NCBI RefSeq assembly: GCF_013608025.1
Contig: NZ_VDLV01000008.1
Span: forward strand, 56,100 to 120,099
Reading direction: 5' to 3'
Source of the DNA: Pseudomonas brassicacearum subsp. neoaurantiaca
GTDB taxonomy: Bacteria > Pseudomonadota > Gammaproteobacteria > Pseudomonadales > Pseudomonadaceae
DNA length: 64,000 bases
Part shown: positions 42,885-51,743 of the stretch, piece by piece
How positions within the stretch are numbered: position 1 is the first letter of the stretch
Layout: each line of letters begins with the position of its first letter
Translations under genes and position numbers: made by a program
The notes under the pieces: generated by a model
The model's input: only the letters and a program-made list of their open reading frames with translations
The model's database searches: none
What the model was told of the DNA's origin: nothing

Positions 42885-44825
42885 ATGGTTATGAAAAAAG
42901 CGGACGCCTTCATCCAGGCAGGGAAAACCGCGGTGTTGCAGAACATCCAGGGAACCTTGCAGTTCCTGCAACGCTTCCCCCCGTTCAACCAGATGGAAAA
43001 CGCCCACCTCGCTTACTTGGTAGAGCAATGCCTGCTGCGTTTCTACGCGCCGGGCGAAACGATCATCAAGCCGGCCGATGGTCCGGTAGAACACTTCTAT
43101 ATCGTCAAGCAGGGCCGGGTGGTGGGCGAGCGGCCCCATTCGGCGAAGGGCGGCACCGAGACTACTTTTGAAATCACCACGGGCGAGTGTTTTCCCCTCG
43201 CCGCGCTGTTGGGCGAGCGAGCCACCCGCACCGAGCACAGGGCCGGTGAAGACACGTTCTGCCTGCAATTGAACAAGCTGGCCTTCATCAAGCTGTTCGC
43301 CCTGTCCGGCCCGTTTCGCGATTTCGCGTTGCGCGGGGTCAGCAGCCTGCTCGACCAGGTCAACCAGCAAGTGCAGCAAAAATCTGCGCAGACCCTGGGC
43401 ACGCAGTACTCCCTCAACACCCGCCTGGGCGAACTGGCGATGCGTCACCCGGTCAGTTGCAGCCCTGAAACACCGCTTCGCGAAGCCGTGAAATTGATGC
43501 ACGAACAACAGGTCGGCAGCATCGTCGTGGTCAACGAACAGAAAGCGCCAGTAGGAATTTTTACCCTGCGCGACTTGCGGCAAGTCGTGGCCGACGGGAG
43601 CGGGGACTTTTCCGAGTCGATCGCAATGCACATGACCCAGGCACCGTTTTTCCTGTCCCCGGACCACAGCGCCTTCGACGCGGCCATCGCCATGACCGAG
43701 CGCCACATTGCCCATGTGTGCCTGGTCAAGGACCAACGCCTGTGTGGCGTGGTGTCGGAGCGGGATTTGTTCTCCCTGCAACGCGTCGACCTGGTGCACT
43801 TGGCCCGGACGATTCGCAACGCTCCCCGGGTGGAAAACCTAGTGACGCTACGCGGCGAGATCGGCCAACTGGTGGAGCGCATGCTGGCCCACGGCGCGTC
43901 GTCGACGCAGATCACCCATATCATCACCTTGCTCAACGACCACACCGTGTGCCGAGTCATCGAGTTGACGCTGGCCGACAAGGGCGACCCGGGCGTGCCC
44001 TTCAGTTGGCTGTGTTTCGGCAGCGAAGGTCGTCGCGAGCAGACCCTGCATACCGATCAGGACAACGGCATTCTGTTCGAGGCGCGGGATGCCGCCCACG
44101 CGGCGCAGATCCGCGGCCTGCTGCTGCCCATCGCCCAACAGATCAACCAGAGCCTGGCGCTTTGCGGCTTCACTTTGTGCAAGGGCAACATCATGGCCGG
44201 CAACCCCGAGCTGTGCCTGTCCCGCGCTGAATGGGCACGGCGCTTCGCAGCCTTCATTCGCGAAGCAACGCCTGAAAACCTGCTGGGTTCGAGCATCTAT
44301 TTCGATCTGCGCGTGGTCTGGGGAGACGAACAAGGCTGCGAGCAATTGCGCCAGCAGGTTCTCGATCAGGTGGCGGACAACCGCTTGTTCCAGCGCATGA
44401 TGGCCGAGAATGCCCTTCGCCATCGTCCGCCCGTTGGGCGCTTCAGAGATTTCGTGCTCAGTCGCAAGAACGGCGAAAAAGCCACCCTCGACCTGAAGGT
44501 GCAAGGCCTGACGCCTTTCGTCGACGGCGCTCGATTGCTGGCCTTGGCCAACGGCATCGAGGCCAACAACACCCTGGAACGCTTGCGGCAACTGGTCGTC
44601 AAGGAAGTCATCGAACCGCTGGACGGCGCGGCTTATGAAGAGGCCTACCACTTCATCCAGCAGACCCGGATGCAGCAACATCAGTTGCAGACCCGGGAAA
44701 ACCTGCCCTACTCCAACCGTGTCGATCCGGACAGCCTCAATCATCTGGACCGGCGGATCCTGCGCGAATCCCTGCGCCAGGCTCAACGCCTGCAGAGCAG
44801 CCTGACGTTGAGGTATCAACTGTGA
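42885..44825 (+). CDS. Cyclic-nucleotide-binding/CBS/DUF294 putative nucleotidyltransferase
   Basis: This is a 646-residue multidomain protein. In order: a cNMP-binding-like domain (about 20-145, FYAPGETIIKPADGPVEHFYIVKQGRVVGE), two CBS domains (about 180-310, MRHPVSCSPETPLREAV and MTQAPFFLSPDHSAFDAA), a DUF294 nucleotidyltransferase (about 340-480, CFGSEGRREQTLHTDQDNGILF) and a C-terminal helical domain. The GSxGRxEQ-x-DxDN motif resembles GlnD-type active sites. It overlaps the exonuclease gene by four bases, the same pairing found near acetate permease genes in other pseudomonads. ATG 42885 is chosen; ATG 42891 is also possible. Confidence 0.9.
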   Translation: MVMKKADAFIQAGKTAVLQNIQGTLQFLQRFPPFNQMENAHLAYLVEQCLLRFYAPGETIIKPADGPVEHFYIVKQGRVVGERPHSAKGGTETTFEITTGECFPLAALLGERATRTEHRAGEDTFCLQLNKLAFIKLFALSGPFRDFALRGVSSLLDQVNQQVQQKSAQTLGTQYSLNTRLGELAMRHPVSCSPETPLREAVKLMHEQQVGSIVVVNEQKAPVGIFTLRDLRQVVADGSGDFSESIAMHMTQAPFFLSPDHSAFDAAIAMTERHIAHVCLVKDQRLCGVVSERDLFSLQRVDLVHLARTIRNAPRVENLVTLRGEIGQLVERMLAHGASSTQITHIITLLNDHTVCRVIELTLADKGDPGVPFSWLCFGSEGRREQTLHTDQDNGILFEARDAAHAAQIRGLLLPIAQQINQSLALCGFTLCKGNIMAGNPELCLSRAEWARRFAAFIREATPENLLGSSIYFDLRVVWGDEQGCEQLRQQVLDQVADNRLFQRMMAENALRHRPPVGRFRDFVLSRKNGEKATLDLKVQGLTPFVDGARLLALANGIEANNTLERLRQLVVKEVIEPLDGAAYEEAYHFIQQTRMQQHQLQTRENLPYSNRVDPDSLNHLDRRILRESLRQAQRLQSSLTLRYQL

Positions 44826-45529
44826 GCCTGTTTTCCTGGCTGCGCCCGGTCCAGCCAACGCTTTCAGAGGCCCTGCAGCAGCGCCTGGCCAACCTGCCCG
44901 CCCCCGCCCAATTGAGTGGATGCGGCTTGCGGGAACAGCGTTGGGTGGTGGTCGACCTGGAAACCACCGGCCTGAACCTGAACAAGGACCAGGTATTGTC
45001 CATCGGCGCCGTGGTGATCGAAGACGGTGCCATCGACTTCAGCCAGCAATTCGAGCGGACCTTGCAATGCGACAAGCAAAAGCTCGGGCCAAGCGTGCTC
45101 ATCCATGGCCTGGCACCGAGTGCCATCGCCGCCGGCAGCGACCCGGCCGAAGCGTTGTTGGCGTTCATGGAATTCGTCGGTGACAGTCCGCTGCTAGCGT
45201 TTCATGCGCCATTCGATTCCCACATGCTGGGGCGCGCCTTGAAAGATTACTTGGGCTACCGACTCCAACATCCATTCCTCGACGTGGCCGACCTGGCGCC
45301 GATGCTTTGCCCGCAAGCCAACCTGCGCAAGTCCGGCCTGGACGAATGGATCGACTGGTTCAAGCTGCAAGTCTTCGATCGCCACAACGCCAGCGCCGAC
45401 GCCCTGGCCACGGCGGAGCTGGCGCTGATCCTGTTCAGCCGCGCTCGCCAGCAGGAAATCCACAGCCCACTGGACTTGCAACAGCGCCTGGGGCAATGGA
45501 AACGGCGGCAGCAGGCGCCTTCGCTTTAA
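44822..45529 (+). CDS. DEDDh 3'-5' exonuclease (DnaQ-like)
   Basis: This is a 235-residue exonuclease of the DnaQ fold. Exo I is VVVDLETTGLNLNKDQVLSIGAVVI, Exo II is LLAFHAPFDSHMLGRAL, and Exo III is RHNASADALATAEL with the DEDDh histidine. It starts with GTG overlapping the upstream TGA (GTGA), so it is coupled to the DUF294/CBS gene. It is too short and too diverged to be the replicative epsilon subunit and is likely an RNA- or nucleotide-trimming partner. Confidence 0.92.
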   Translation: MSLFSWLRPVQPTLSEALQQRLANLPAPAQLSGCGLREQRWVVVDLETTGLNLNKDQVLSIGAVVIEDGAIDFSQQFERTLQCDKQKLGPSVLIHGLAPSAIAAGSDPAEALLAFMEFVGDSPLLAFHAPFDSHMLGRALKDYLGYRLQHPFLDVADLAPMLCPQANLRKSGLDEWIDWFKLQVFDRHNASADALATAELALILFSRARQQEIHSPLDLQQRLGQWKRRQQAPSL

Positions 45530-45557
45530 TCCACGACCCGAGCCCTCGGGGAGCTTT

Positions 45558-45646
45558 TGTGGGAGCGAGCTTGCTCGCGATGGCGCAATGTCAGTCACGC
45601 CCAATGAGAATGACCCACCGTCATCGCGGGCAAGCTCGCTCCCACA
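45558..45646. repeat. REPIN, type A
   Basis: TGTGGGAGCGAGCTTGCTCG with a slightly changed right arm (CGCGGGCAAGCTCGCTCCCA), after the exonuclease gene. Confidence 0.9.
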
Positions 45647-45702
45647 TGGGTACTGCATAGCCCGACCAGCGCCAATTGCTTTCCCTCCCCCGCCTCTGCC
45701 AG

Positions 45703-45724
45703 AATCGCGAACAATTCTCGTTAC
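45703..45724. promoter_or_regulatory. Possible Fur box before the FecI-type gene
   Basis: AATCGCGAACAATTCTCGTTAC resembles an imperfect Fur box (GAGAAT-N-ATT core on the minus strand). It lies 22 bases before the sigma gene, where Fur repression would be expected for an iron-uptake regulator. Confidence 0.4.
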
Positions 45725-45745
45725 TTAATACATCGGTGATGTTCC

Positions 45746-46264
45746 GTGTCGTCAGTCCCCAGTCGTCATAGTGATTTGGTTGGTGCGTTGTACCGCGACC
45801 ATCGCGCTTGGCTATTGGCATGGCTGCGACGCAACGTGGCCTGTGCGCAGCGGGCCGAGGATCTGAGCCAGGACACGTTTGTGCGCTTGCTCGGTCGCGA
45901 AGAATTGAAGGCGCCCCGGGAACCCAGGGCTTTTCTGGTGGCAATTGCCAAGGGCCTGTTATTCGACTACTTCCGCCGGGCCGCCCTCGAACAGGCCTAC
46001 CTGACCGAACTGATGCTGGTTCCCGAAGGCGAGCAGCCGTCGGTGGAAGAGCAACAAATGATCCTCGAAGACCTCAAGAACATCGACCGCCTGCTGGGCA
46101 AGTTGTCCAGCAAGGCCCGCGCAGCCTTCTTCTATAACCGCCTCGATGGCCTCGGCCACGCTGAAATCGCCGAGCGCCTGGGGGTTTCGGTTCCACGGGT
46201 ACGGCAATACCTGGCCCAAGGCATGCGGCAATGCTACATCGCGCTCTATGGTGAGCCGACATGA
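45746..46264 (+). CDS. FecI-type ECF sigma factor for iron uptake
   Basis: This 172-residue sigma factor has region 2 (DLVGALYRDHRAWLLAWLRRNVACAQRAEDLSQDTFVRLLG) and region 4 (LPSKARAAFFYNRLDGLGHAEIAERLGVSVPRVRQYLAQG). The FecI branch is clear from the following FecR and TonB-receptor genes. It would be released by FecR when the receptor binds its siderophore. The start is a GTG at 45746. Its stop overlaps the fecR ATG. Confidence 0.93.
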   Translation: MSSVPSRHSDLVGALYRDHRAWLLAWLRRNVACAQRAEDLSQDTFVRLLGREELKAPREPRAFLVAIAKGLLFDYFRRAALEQAYLTELMLVPEGEQPSVEEQQMILEDLKNIDRLLGKLSSKARAAFFYNRLDGLGHAEIAERLGVSVPRVRQYLAQGMRQCYIALYGEPT

Positions 46265-47235
46265 CCGCGGCCCACGGCAAACCGGTCTCGGCCCGCGTTC
46301 TGGACGCAGCCATTGCCTGGCAGTTGTCCTTGGACTCGAGCAGCCCTCAGGAGCGCGAAGCGTTTGCCCAATGGCATGCCGCCGACGAAGAACACGCCCG
46401 GGCCTGGCAACAGCTGGGCATGCTCGACCAGCGTTTCAGCGTCGCCAGCGGCCCGGCGCGCGCCGTGTTGCTGCAATCGCGGACCAGCATCCGTCGACGC
46501 TTGCGCAAGGTTGGCAGCGGCCTGGCCAGTCTCGTCGTGGCCGTCGGCCTGGCGTTGTTCGCCGGGGATCGTTACCTGCCGCTGGATTATTGGCTGGCCG
46601 ACCAGCGTACCGCCACGGGTGAACAGCGCACCTTGCGCCTGGCGGACGGCACGTTGATCAACCTCAACACCCACAGCGCGCTGGACGTGCGCTTCGACGA
46701 CAAGCAACGGCGTATCGTCCTGCAGGAAGGCGAGATCCTGGTGGAAACCGGCCACAACGATCCGCGTCCTTTCATCGTTGAGACTCGTGAAGGCAGCATG
46801 CGTGCCTTGGGCACGCGTTTCCTGGTCAAGCTCGAAGACCAGGGTACGCGCCTGAGCGTGTTGAAATCCGCGGTGGCGGCGCATCCGCAGGCCACCGATG
46901 AAGAACAGATCCTGCGTGAAGGCCAGCAGGTGTTAATGCGCCGGGATGGCCTCGGACCAACCTTGGCGTTGAAGCCCGGCGCCGATGCCTGGACCCGCGG
47001 CATGCTGGTGGTGGACAACGCGCGCCTCGAAGACCTGGTCCAGGAGCTGGGGCGTTACCGACGTGGTTATCTCGGCGTCGAGCCCCAAGTGGCCGACCTG
47101 CGGATCACCGGCAGCTTCCCGCTGCACGACACCGACCTGGCCCTGACTGCCCTGCTGCCGACCTTGCCGGTACAGATCGAGCATCACACGCGCTGGTGGG
47201 TGGTGGTGGGACCGCGGGTCGACGCCAAGCGTTGA
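46261..47235 (+). CDS. FecR-family anti-sigma/signal transducer
   Basis: This is a 324-residue inner-membrane protein. It has an N-terminal cytoplasmic domain with the DUF4880 AIAWQLSLDSSSPQEREAFAQWHAADEEHARAWQQL pattern, one membrane span near residues 85-102, and a periplasmic FecR domain (GEQRTLRLADGTLINLNTHSALDVRF, VLQEGEILVET). It receives the signal from the receptor's N-terminal domain and frees the sigma factor. It overlaps the sigma gene by four bases. Confidence 0.93.
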   Translation: MTAAHGKPVSARVLDAAIAWQLSLDSSSPQEREAFAQWHAADEEHARAWQQLGMLDQRFSVASGPARAVLLQSRTSIRRRLRKVGSGLASLVVAVGLALFAGDRYLPLDYWLADQRTATGEQRTLRLADGTLINLNTHSALDVRFDDKQRRIVLQEGEILVETGHNDPRPFIVETREGSMRALGTRFLVKLEDQGTRLSVLKSAVAAHPQATDEEQILREGQQVLMRRDGLGPTLALKPGADAWTRGMLVVDNARLEDLVQELGRYRRGYLGVEPQVADLRITGSFPLHDTDLALTALLPTLPVQIEHHTRWWVVVGPRVDAKR

Positions 47236-47260
47236 AAGATGTTGCACCAGTGATGACGCC

Positions 47261-47324
47261 TTCGCGAGCAGGCTCGCTCCCACATGGGAATGCAAACGCC
47301 TGTGGGAGCGAGCCTGCTCGCGAA
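47261..47324. repeat. REPIN, type A, short centre
   Basis: TTCGCGAGCAGGCTCGCTCC and its inverse with only 24 bases between them; the arms share a compensating change (AGGCTC/GAGCCT), so both arms changed together. Confidence 0.9.
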
Positions 47325-47456
47325 GGGGCCGTGGATGCCAGCACAAAGCCACCGACAGCAATCTGAATCTAAATTATTTTCATCCAGCCCTATCACTTTT
47401 CGGATTTCATCCGGCACACAGGCAATTGAGAAATATTTCCATTCAGGAGCCGCCGT

Positions 47457-49868
47457 ATGTCCCGCCCGCTTGAGACCCTGTTGCGCCCCAGCCTGCTGGC
47501 CGTTGCCATTGCCCTTGCCGCCCCGTTGACCAGCGCCACGCTGCTGGCCGCCGAACAGGCCTCCAGCTTGCGCGCCTACAACCTGCCTGCTGCGCCATTG
47601 GCGAGCACCCTGACCCAGATCGCCAGCCAGGCCGGCCTCGCCCTGAGCCTGGATCCGTCCCTGGCTTCCGGCAAGACTTCGGCGCCGGTCCAGGGTCAGT
47701 TCGATGCTACCGGCGCCTTGCGCGAAGCCTTGCGTGGCACCGGCCTGCAATTGGAACAAAGCAGCGCCGGCACCTTTAGCCTGGTGGCCGCGCCTGAAGG
47801 TGTGATGATGCTGCCGGAGACCAGCGTGATCGGCGCAGGCGTCAGCGAAACCGCCTGGGGGCCGACAGATGGTTACGTTGCCACTCGCACCGCCGCTGGC
47901 ACCAAGACGGATACGCCGATCGTGGAAGCACCACGTTCAATGTCGGTCATCACCCGTCAACAAATGGACGACCGTTCGGTCCTCAACCTCAACGACGCAT
48001 TACGTTACACCGCGGGTGTCACCAGCAGCGGCTACGGCTCTGACTCTCGTAACGATTGGCTGCGCGTTCGGGGCTTTGACCCAACCCAGTTCCTCGATGG
48101 CTTGCCATTACCCAAAGGCTCCTACGCCAACCCAAAAGTCGAACCCTGGAACCTGGAGCGCATCACCGTACTGCGCGGCCCCTCGTCCTCGGTCTATGGC
48201 CAGACACCACCCGGCGGCATGCTGGACATGGTCAGCCGCCGCCCGCAATACGAACAGGCGAATGAAATCGAATTTCAAGCCGGCAGCAACGAACACAAGC
48301 AGATCAATTTTGACAGCACCGGCAAAATCGACGATCAAGGCCAGTTCCTATACCGCGTCAGCGGCGTCGTGCGCGACAGCAACGCGTCGGTCGATCATAT
48401 TCCGGACAAGCGCTACAACATCGCACCCAGCCTGACCTGGAACATTGATGACGACACTCACCTGACCTTGATCTCGCAATACACCCGCGACGACACAGGC
48501 ATCACCGGGCAATTCTTGCCATTGCAAGGTACCAAGATCAATTCAGCCGCCGGAAAGATATCCCACCACAAGAACCTTGGGGATCCGGAATGGGAATACT
48601 ACGACCGTACCTATTACGCGCTGGGCTACGCCTTTGACCATCGCTTGAACGATGTCTGGCAGTTCCGTCAAAACCTGCGATACACAAAAAGCGATCTTTC
48701 ATTCCAAGCGTTGACGGTCAATACAGGGCCCACCGCCGTCGCGCCTGATGGAACGGTTGGACGCAGTACGGGCATCGTGGATGAAGACATCAGCCAGTTC
48801 GCTGTGGATAACAACTTCCAGGCGGACTTCAAAACAGGCGTGCTGGATCACACTTTGCTGTTGGGCCTGGATCACCAGCGCTCCAATACCAACTACAAAT
48901 GGCTGTACGGATGGGGCAATGTGCCAAACACCAACGTCAACAACCCAACGTACGGCCAGGACTTTTCCAATGTCGTCTATTCCACCTTGTACGACTACAA
49001 CCAGAAAACTCGGCAGACGGGTCTTTACGCGCAAGATCAGATTGCTCTGGACAACTGGCGCCTGACACTGGGTGGGCGGGAAGACTGGGTTCATACCGGC
49101 ACCGACTTCAACCAATCCGATACCAGTAACACCCAGCGCGACAAGCAATTTAGCGGCAATGCCGGCTTGAGCTATGTATTCGAAAATGGCATCACACCGT
49201 ATCTGTCGTACACCGAGTCGTTCCAACCCAGCGCCGGCGCCAATGCCTCGGCTACCGAATCGTTGAAACCGACCAAAGGCAATCAGTACGAAGTCGGCAT
49301 CAAGTACCAGCCTCCCGGCACCAAGACGCTGCTGACGGCCGCTGTTTTCGATTTGCGCCAGGAAAACGTGTCGATCACCGAAAACAACATCACCAGTCAG
49401 ATCGGCGAAATCAAGGTCCGAGGGCTCGAGCTGGAAGCGACTTCGGAGGTGACCGAAAACCTCAAGCTGGTCGGCTCCTATACGTACAACGACACCGAGA
49501 TTCTCAAAGGTGATGACAAGGGCAACCGAGTCCCACAAATCCCCCGCAATCAAGCCACGGCGTGGGCCGACTACACCTGGCACAACGGCGCGCTCGACGG
49601 GTTCGGTATCGGGGCCGGTGCACGGTATGTAGGCGACACATACGGTAATCAGAGCAATACGTACCTGGGACACGTGAGTTCGTACACCGTTTATGACGCC
49701 TCCGTGCACTACGATCTTGGACGCTTGAGCAATACCCTCAAGGGCGCAACGCTCGCTGTGGACGCGAAGAACATCTTCAACAAAGACTACTTATCCACTT
49801 GCGACGGCTTTTGGTGCTACTACGGCGATCAACGCAACGTCGTCGCCAGCGTGAATTACAAATGGTAA
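47457..49868 (+). CDS. TonB-dependent siderophore receptor with STN signalling domain
   Basis: This is an 803-residue outer-membrane protein. A signal peptide (about 1-32) is followed by an STN domain (LRAYNLPAAPLASTLTQIASQAGLALSLDP) that talks to FecR. The plug (TPIVEAPRSMSVITRQQMDDR, LRVRGFDPTQFLDGLPL, LERITVLRGPSSSVYGQTPPGGMLDMVSRRP) and a 22-strand barrel ending in Trp follow. The plug resembles hydroxamate (ferrichrome or ferrioxamine-type) receptors. The gene order sigma-FecR-receptor predicts autoinduction by the bound siderophore. The exact siderophore cannot be read from sequence. Confidence 0.94.
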   Translation: MSRPLETLLRPSLLAVAIALAAPLTSATLLAAEQASSLRAYNLPAAPLASTLTQIASQAGLALSLDPSLASGKTSAPVQGQFDATGALREALRGTGLQLEQSSAGTFSLVAAPEGVMMLPETSVIGAGVSETAWGPTDGYVATRTAAGTKTDTPIVEAPRSMSVITRQQMDDRSVLNLNDALRYTAGVTSSGYGSDSRNDWLRVRGFDPTQFLDGLPLPKGSYANPKVEPWNLERITVLRGPSSSVYGQTPPGGMLDMVSRRPQYEQANEIEFQAGSNEHKQINFDSTGKIDDQGQFLYRVSGVVRDSNASVDHIPDKRYNIAPSLTWNIDDDTHLTLISQYTRDDTGITGQFLPLQGTKINSAAGKISHHKNLGDPEWEYYDRTYYALGYAFDHRLNDVWQFRQNLRYTKSDLSFQALTVNTGPTAVAPDGTVGRSTGIVDEDISQFAVDNNFQADFKTGVLDHTLLLGLDHQRSNTNYKWLYGWGNVPNTNVNNPTYGQDFSNVVYSTLYDYNQKTRQTGLYAQDQIALDNWRLTLGGREDWVHTGTDFNQSDTSNTQRDKQFSGNAGLSYVFENGITPYLSYTESFQPSAGANASATESLKPTKGNQYEVGIKYQPPGTKTLLTAAVFDLRQENVSITENNITSQIGEIKVRGLELEATSEVTENLKLVGSYTYNDTEILKGDDKGNRVPQIPRNQATAWADYTWHNGALDGFGIGAGARYVGDTYGNQSNTYLGHVSSYTVYDASVHYDLGRLSNTLKGATLAVDAKNIFNKDYLSTCDGFWCYYGDQRNVVASVNYKW

Positions 49869-49943
49869 ACGGTTAGCATTTGCGTAAACCTTTCAAAGGC
49901 TTCCCGTTGGATACGACGCCGTTCATGTGAGGGGAACAAAACC

Positions 49944-50035
49944 GTGGCGAGGGAGCTTGCTCCCGCTGGGCTGCGTAGCAGCCCAAAAAGCTTGGGACCG
50001 CTGCGCGATCCAGCGGGAGCAAGCTCCCTCGCCAC
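49944..50035. repeat. REPIN, type B
   Basis: GTGGCGAGGGAGCTTGCTCC and its inverse, between the receptor and the PepSY gene. Confidence 0.9.
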
Positions 50036-50099
50036 AATGGGTTTCAACTTCAAATGAACAGTCGATCACCACAGGTGCCCTTCTGCATTCGGACCGATC

Positions 50100-51230
50100 A
50101 TGAAAAGCAAAACCATCCGCCGCTGGTCCTTCGTCCACACCTGGACCAGCCTGATCTGCACGGTGTTCCTGCTGATGCTGGCGATCACCGGGTTGCCGTT
50201 GATTTTCCATCACGAAATCGAGCACCTGCTGGGCGACGCCCCGGAACTGCGGGAGATGCCGGCAGGCACACCGCCGCTGGACCTTCAGCAGTTGGTGGAG
50301 AAAGCCAAGCTTCATCGCCCGGGCGAGGTGGTCCAGTATTTTGGCTGGGATGAGGATGATCCCAACGGCATCATCACCATCATGGCGCCGACACCGGGCA
50401 CCGAACCCAACTCATCCCACACCTTCATGCTCGATGCGCGCACCGGCGAAGCCCTGGAAATGCCCTCGGCCAACGGCGGCTTCATGATGGTCATGCTGCG
50501 CCTGCACGTGGACATGTTCGCCGGCTTGCCGGGCAAACTTCTGCTGGCCTTCATGGGGTTCCTGTTCGTGATCGCCATCGTTTCCGGCGTCGTGCTGTAT
50601 TTGCCGTTCATGCGCCGCTTGAAGTTCGCCACGGTGCGCCAGGACAAATCCACCCGCCTGCGCTGGCTCGACCTGCACAACCTGATCGGCGTGGTCACGC
50701 TGGTGTGGGCACTGACCGTGGGCGTGACTGGCGTGATCGCCGCCTGCGCCGATTTGATCATCGCCGCCTGGCGCAACGACAGCCTGAGCGCCATGGTCGA
50801 ACCCTATCGCAACGCCCCGCCATTGACCGAGCTAGCACCAGCAACCCGCTTGCTGGACATCGCCAAGGAGGTCGCGCCAGGCATGGAGCCGAGCTTCATC
50901 GCGTTCCCCGGCACGCTGTTTTCCAGCGAGCACCATTACAGCGTGTTCATGAAAGGCAGCACCCACCTGACCTCCCATCTGCTGACGCCGGTCCTGATCG
51001 ACGCCAGCACACTGAACGTCACCGCCGTGGCCGAACGCCCTTGGTACATGGACGTGATGAGCCTGTCCTTGCCGCTGCATTTCGGTGACTACGGCGGCCG
51101 ACCGATGCAGATCTTCTGGGCGACCTTGGATGTGCTGACCATCATCGTCCTCGGCAGCGGCGTTTATTTGTGGGTGGTTCGGCGCAAGGCGGCCAAGCGC
51201 GCGACCGTCGGTGCGGAGGTCACTTCGTGA
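50100..51230 (+). CDS. PepSY-domain membrane protein, probable ferric-siderophore reductase component
   Basis: This is a 376-residue PepSY-associated TM protein (PiuB-like) with four membrane segments: near 16-36 (FVHTWTSLICTVFLLMLAITGLPLIF), 160-180, 200-225 and 335-355. Conserved His residues (RRWSFVHTW, RLHVDMFAG, LDLHNLIGV) could bind haem. Such proteins reduce ferric siderophores in the periplasm or inner membrane. It lies after the receptor, which supports iron release from the imported complex. Its last bases overlap a small gene. Confidence 0.88.
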   Translation: MKSKTIRRWSFVHTWTSLICTVFLLMLAITGLPLIFHHEIEHLLGDAPELREMPAGTPPLDLQQLVEKAKLHRPGEVVQYFGWDEDDPNGIITIMAPTPGTEPNSSHTFMLDARTGEALEMPSANGGFMMVMLRLHVDMFAGLPGKLLLAFMGFLFVIAIVSGVVLYLPFMRRLKFATVRQDKSTRLRWLDLHNLIGVVTLVWALTVGVTGVIAACADLIIAAWRNDSLSAMVEPYRNAPPLTELAPATRLLDIAKEVAPGMEPSFIAFPGTLFSSEHHYSVFMKGSTHLTSHLLTPVLIDASTLNVTAVAERPWYMDVMSLSLPLHFGDYGGRPMQIFWATLDVLTIIVLGSGVYLWVVRRKAAKRATVGAEVTS

Positions 51231-51409
51231 GGCCTCGACAGTCGAATTTCTGGAAAGTGTTCGGGATTCCCAGCGCAATCGGCGCGCTTTGCGCCGCCGG
51301 ACTGTTCAGCGCGTTGCTCGGCGATGGCATGTGGGACGCCGTGAGCTGGGTCGGGTTGGGGATACCCTCCTTACTGGCGGTGTGGGGATTGATCCCGCGT
51401 CGCCAATGA
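51227..51409 (+). CDS. Small two-helix membrane protein coupled to the PepSY gene
   Basis: This 60-residue protein begins at a GTG overlapping the PepSY stop (GTGA), with GGAGG 7 bases upstream. It has two hydrophobic segments (FGIPSAIGALCAAGLFSALLG and AVSWVGLGIPSLLAVWGLI) and a basic tail. I recognise no family name. Its position suggests a subunit or chaperone of the iron-reduction step. An alternative longer frame that starts inside the PepSY gene is a shadow. Confidence 0.75.
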   Translation: MRPRQSNFWKVFGIPSAIGALCAAGLFSALLGDGMWDAVSWVGLGIPSLLAVWGLIPRRQ

Positions 51410-51510
51410 CTACGGGCGTCAGGAACTTCTCTGACGCCCCGCCCGCCTACGTCATACGATGACACCCCCTCCCGGTGGCGATTTCGGCCTAGCAATCTCT
51501 GACATATTTA

Positions 51511-51540
51511 TTGACAAATTAATCCTTGCACTCTTATAAA
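51511..51540 (+). promoter_or_regulatory. Strong sigma-70 promoter of the MFS operon
   Basis: TTGACA, an 18-base spacer and TATAAA form one of the best promoter matches in the window. It predicts a leader of about 195 nt before the MFS gene. Together with the small frame at 51602 this accounts for the 334-base gap. Confidence 0.75.
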
Positions 51541-51601
51541 GGCAGCAGTTGTACGACAACCTACAACGCAACCTAACAACAATATTCGAGTGAAAGGCGA
51601 A

Positions 51602-51682
51602 ATGACCCGCAGTCGATCAGCCTCCGAAATCTCCACCTCCCGCCGTTTCCTGACGTACATCGCCCGCGCCGTCGCCGGCTGA
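51602..51682 (+). CDS. Possible 26-residue leader peptide upstream of the MFS gene
   Basis: The frame starts ATG ACC CGC AGT after a weak AAAGGCGA site and ends TGA 61 bases before the MFS ATG. The peptide is rich in Ser and Arg (six Ser, five Arg) and has no family. It lies wholly within the transcript predicted from the promoter at 51511. It may be a regulatory leader or chance. Confidence 0.35.
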   Translation: MTRSRSASEISTSRRFLTYIARAVAG

Positions 51683-51743
51683 CGTTCTCCCGCAGCCGTG
51701 CTGCACCGAAACACCAAATCCAAAAATAATCGATGGTGAAGTG

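Noticed and set aside
42842..43171. Frame starting at ATG 42842 before the DUF294/CBS gene
   Set aside because: It is in a different frame from the real protein and has no family sequence.
47325..47456. Search for a FecI-type promoter before the TonB receptor gene
   Set aside because: The region is A+T-rich with Fur-like fragments, but I could not find a convincing -35/-10 pair with correct spacing.
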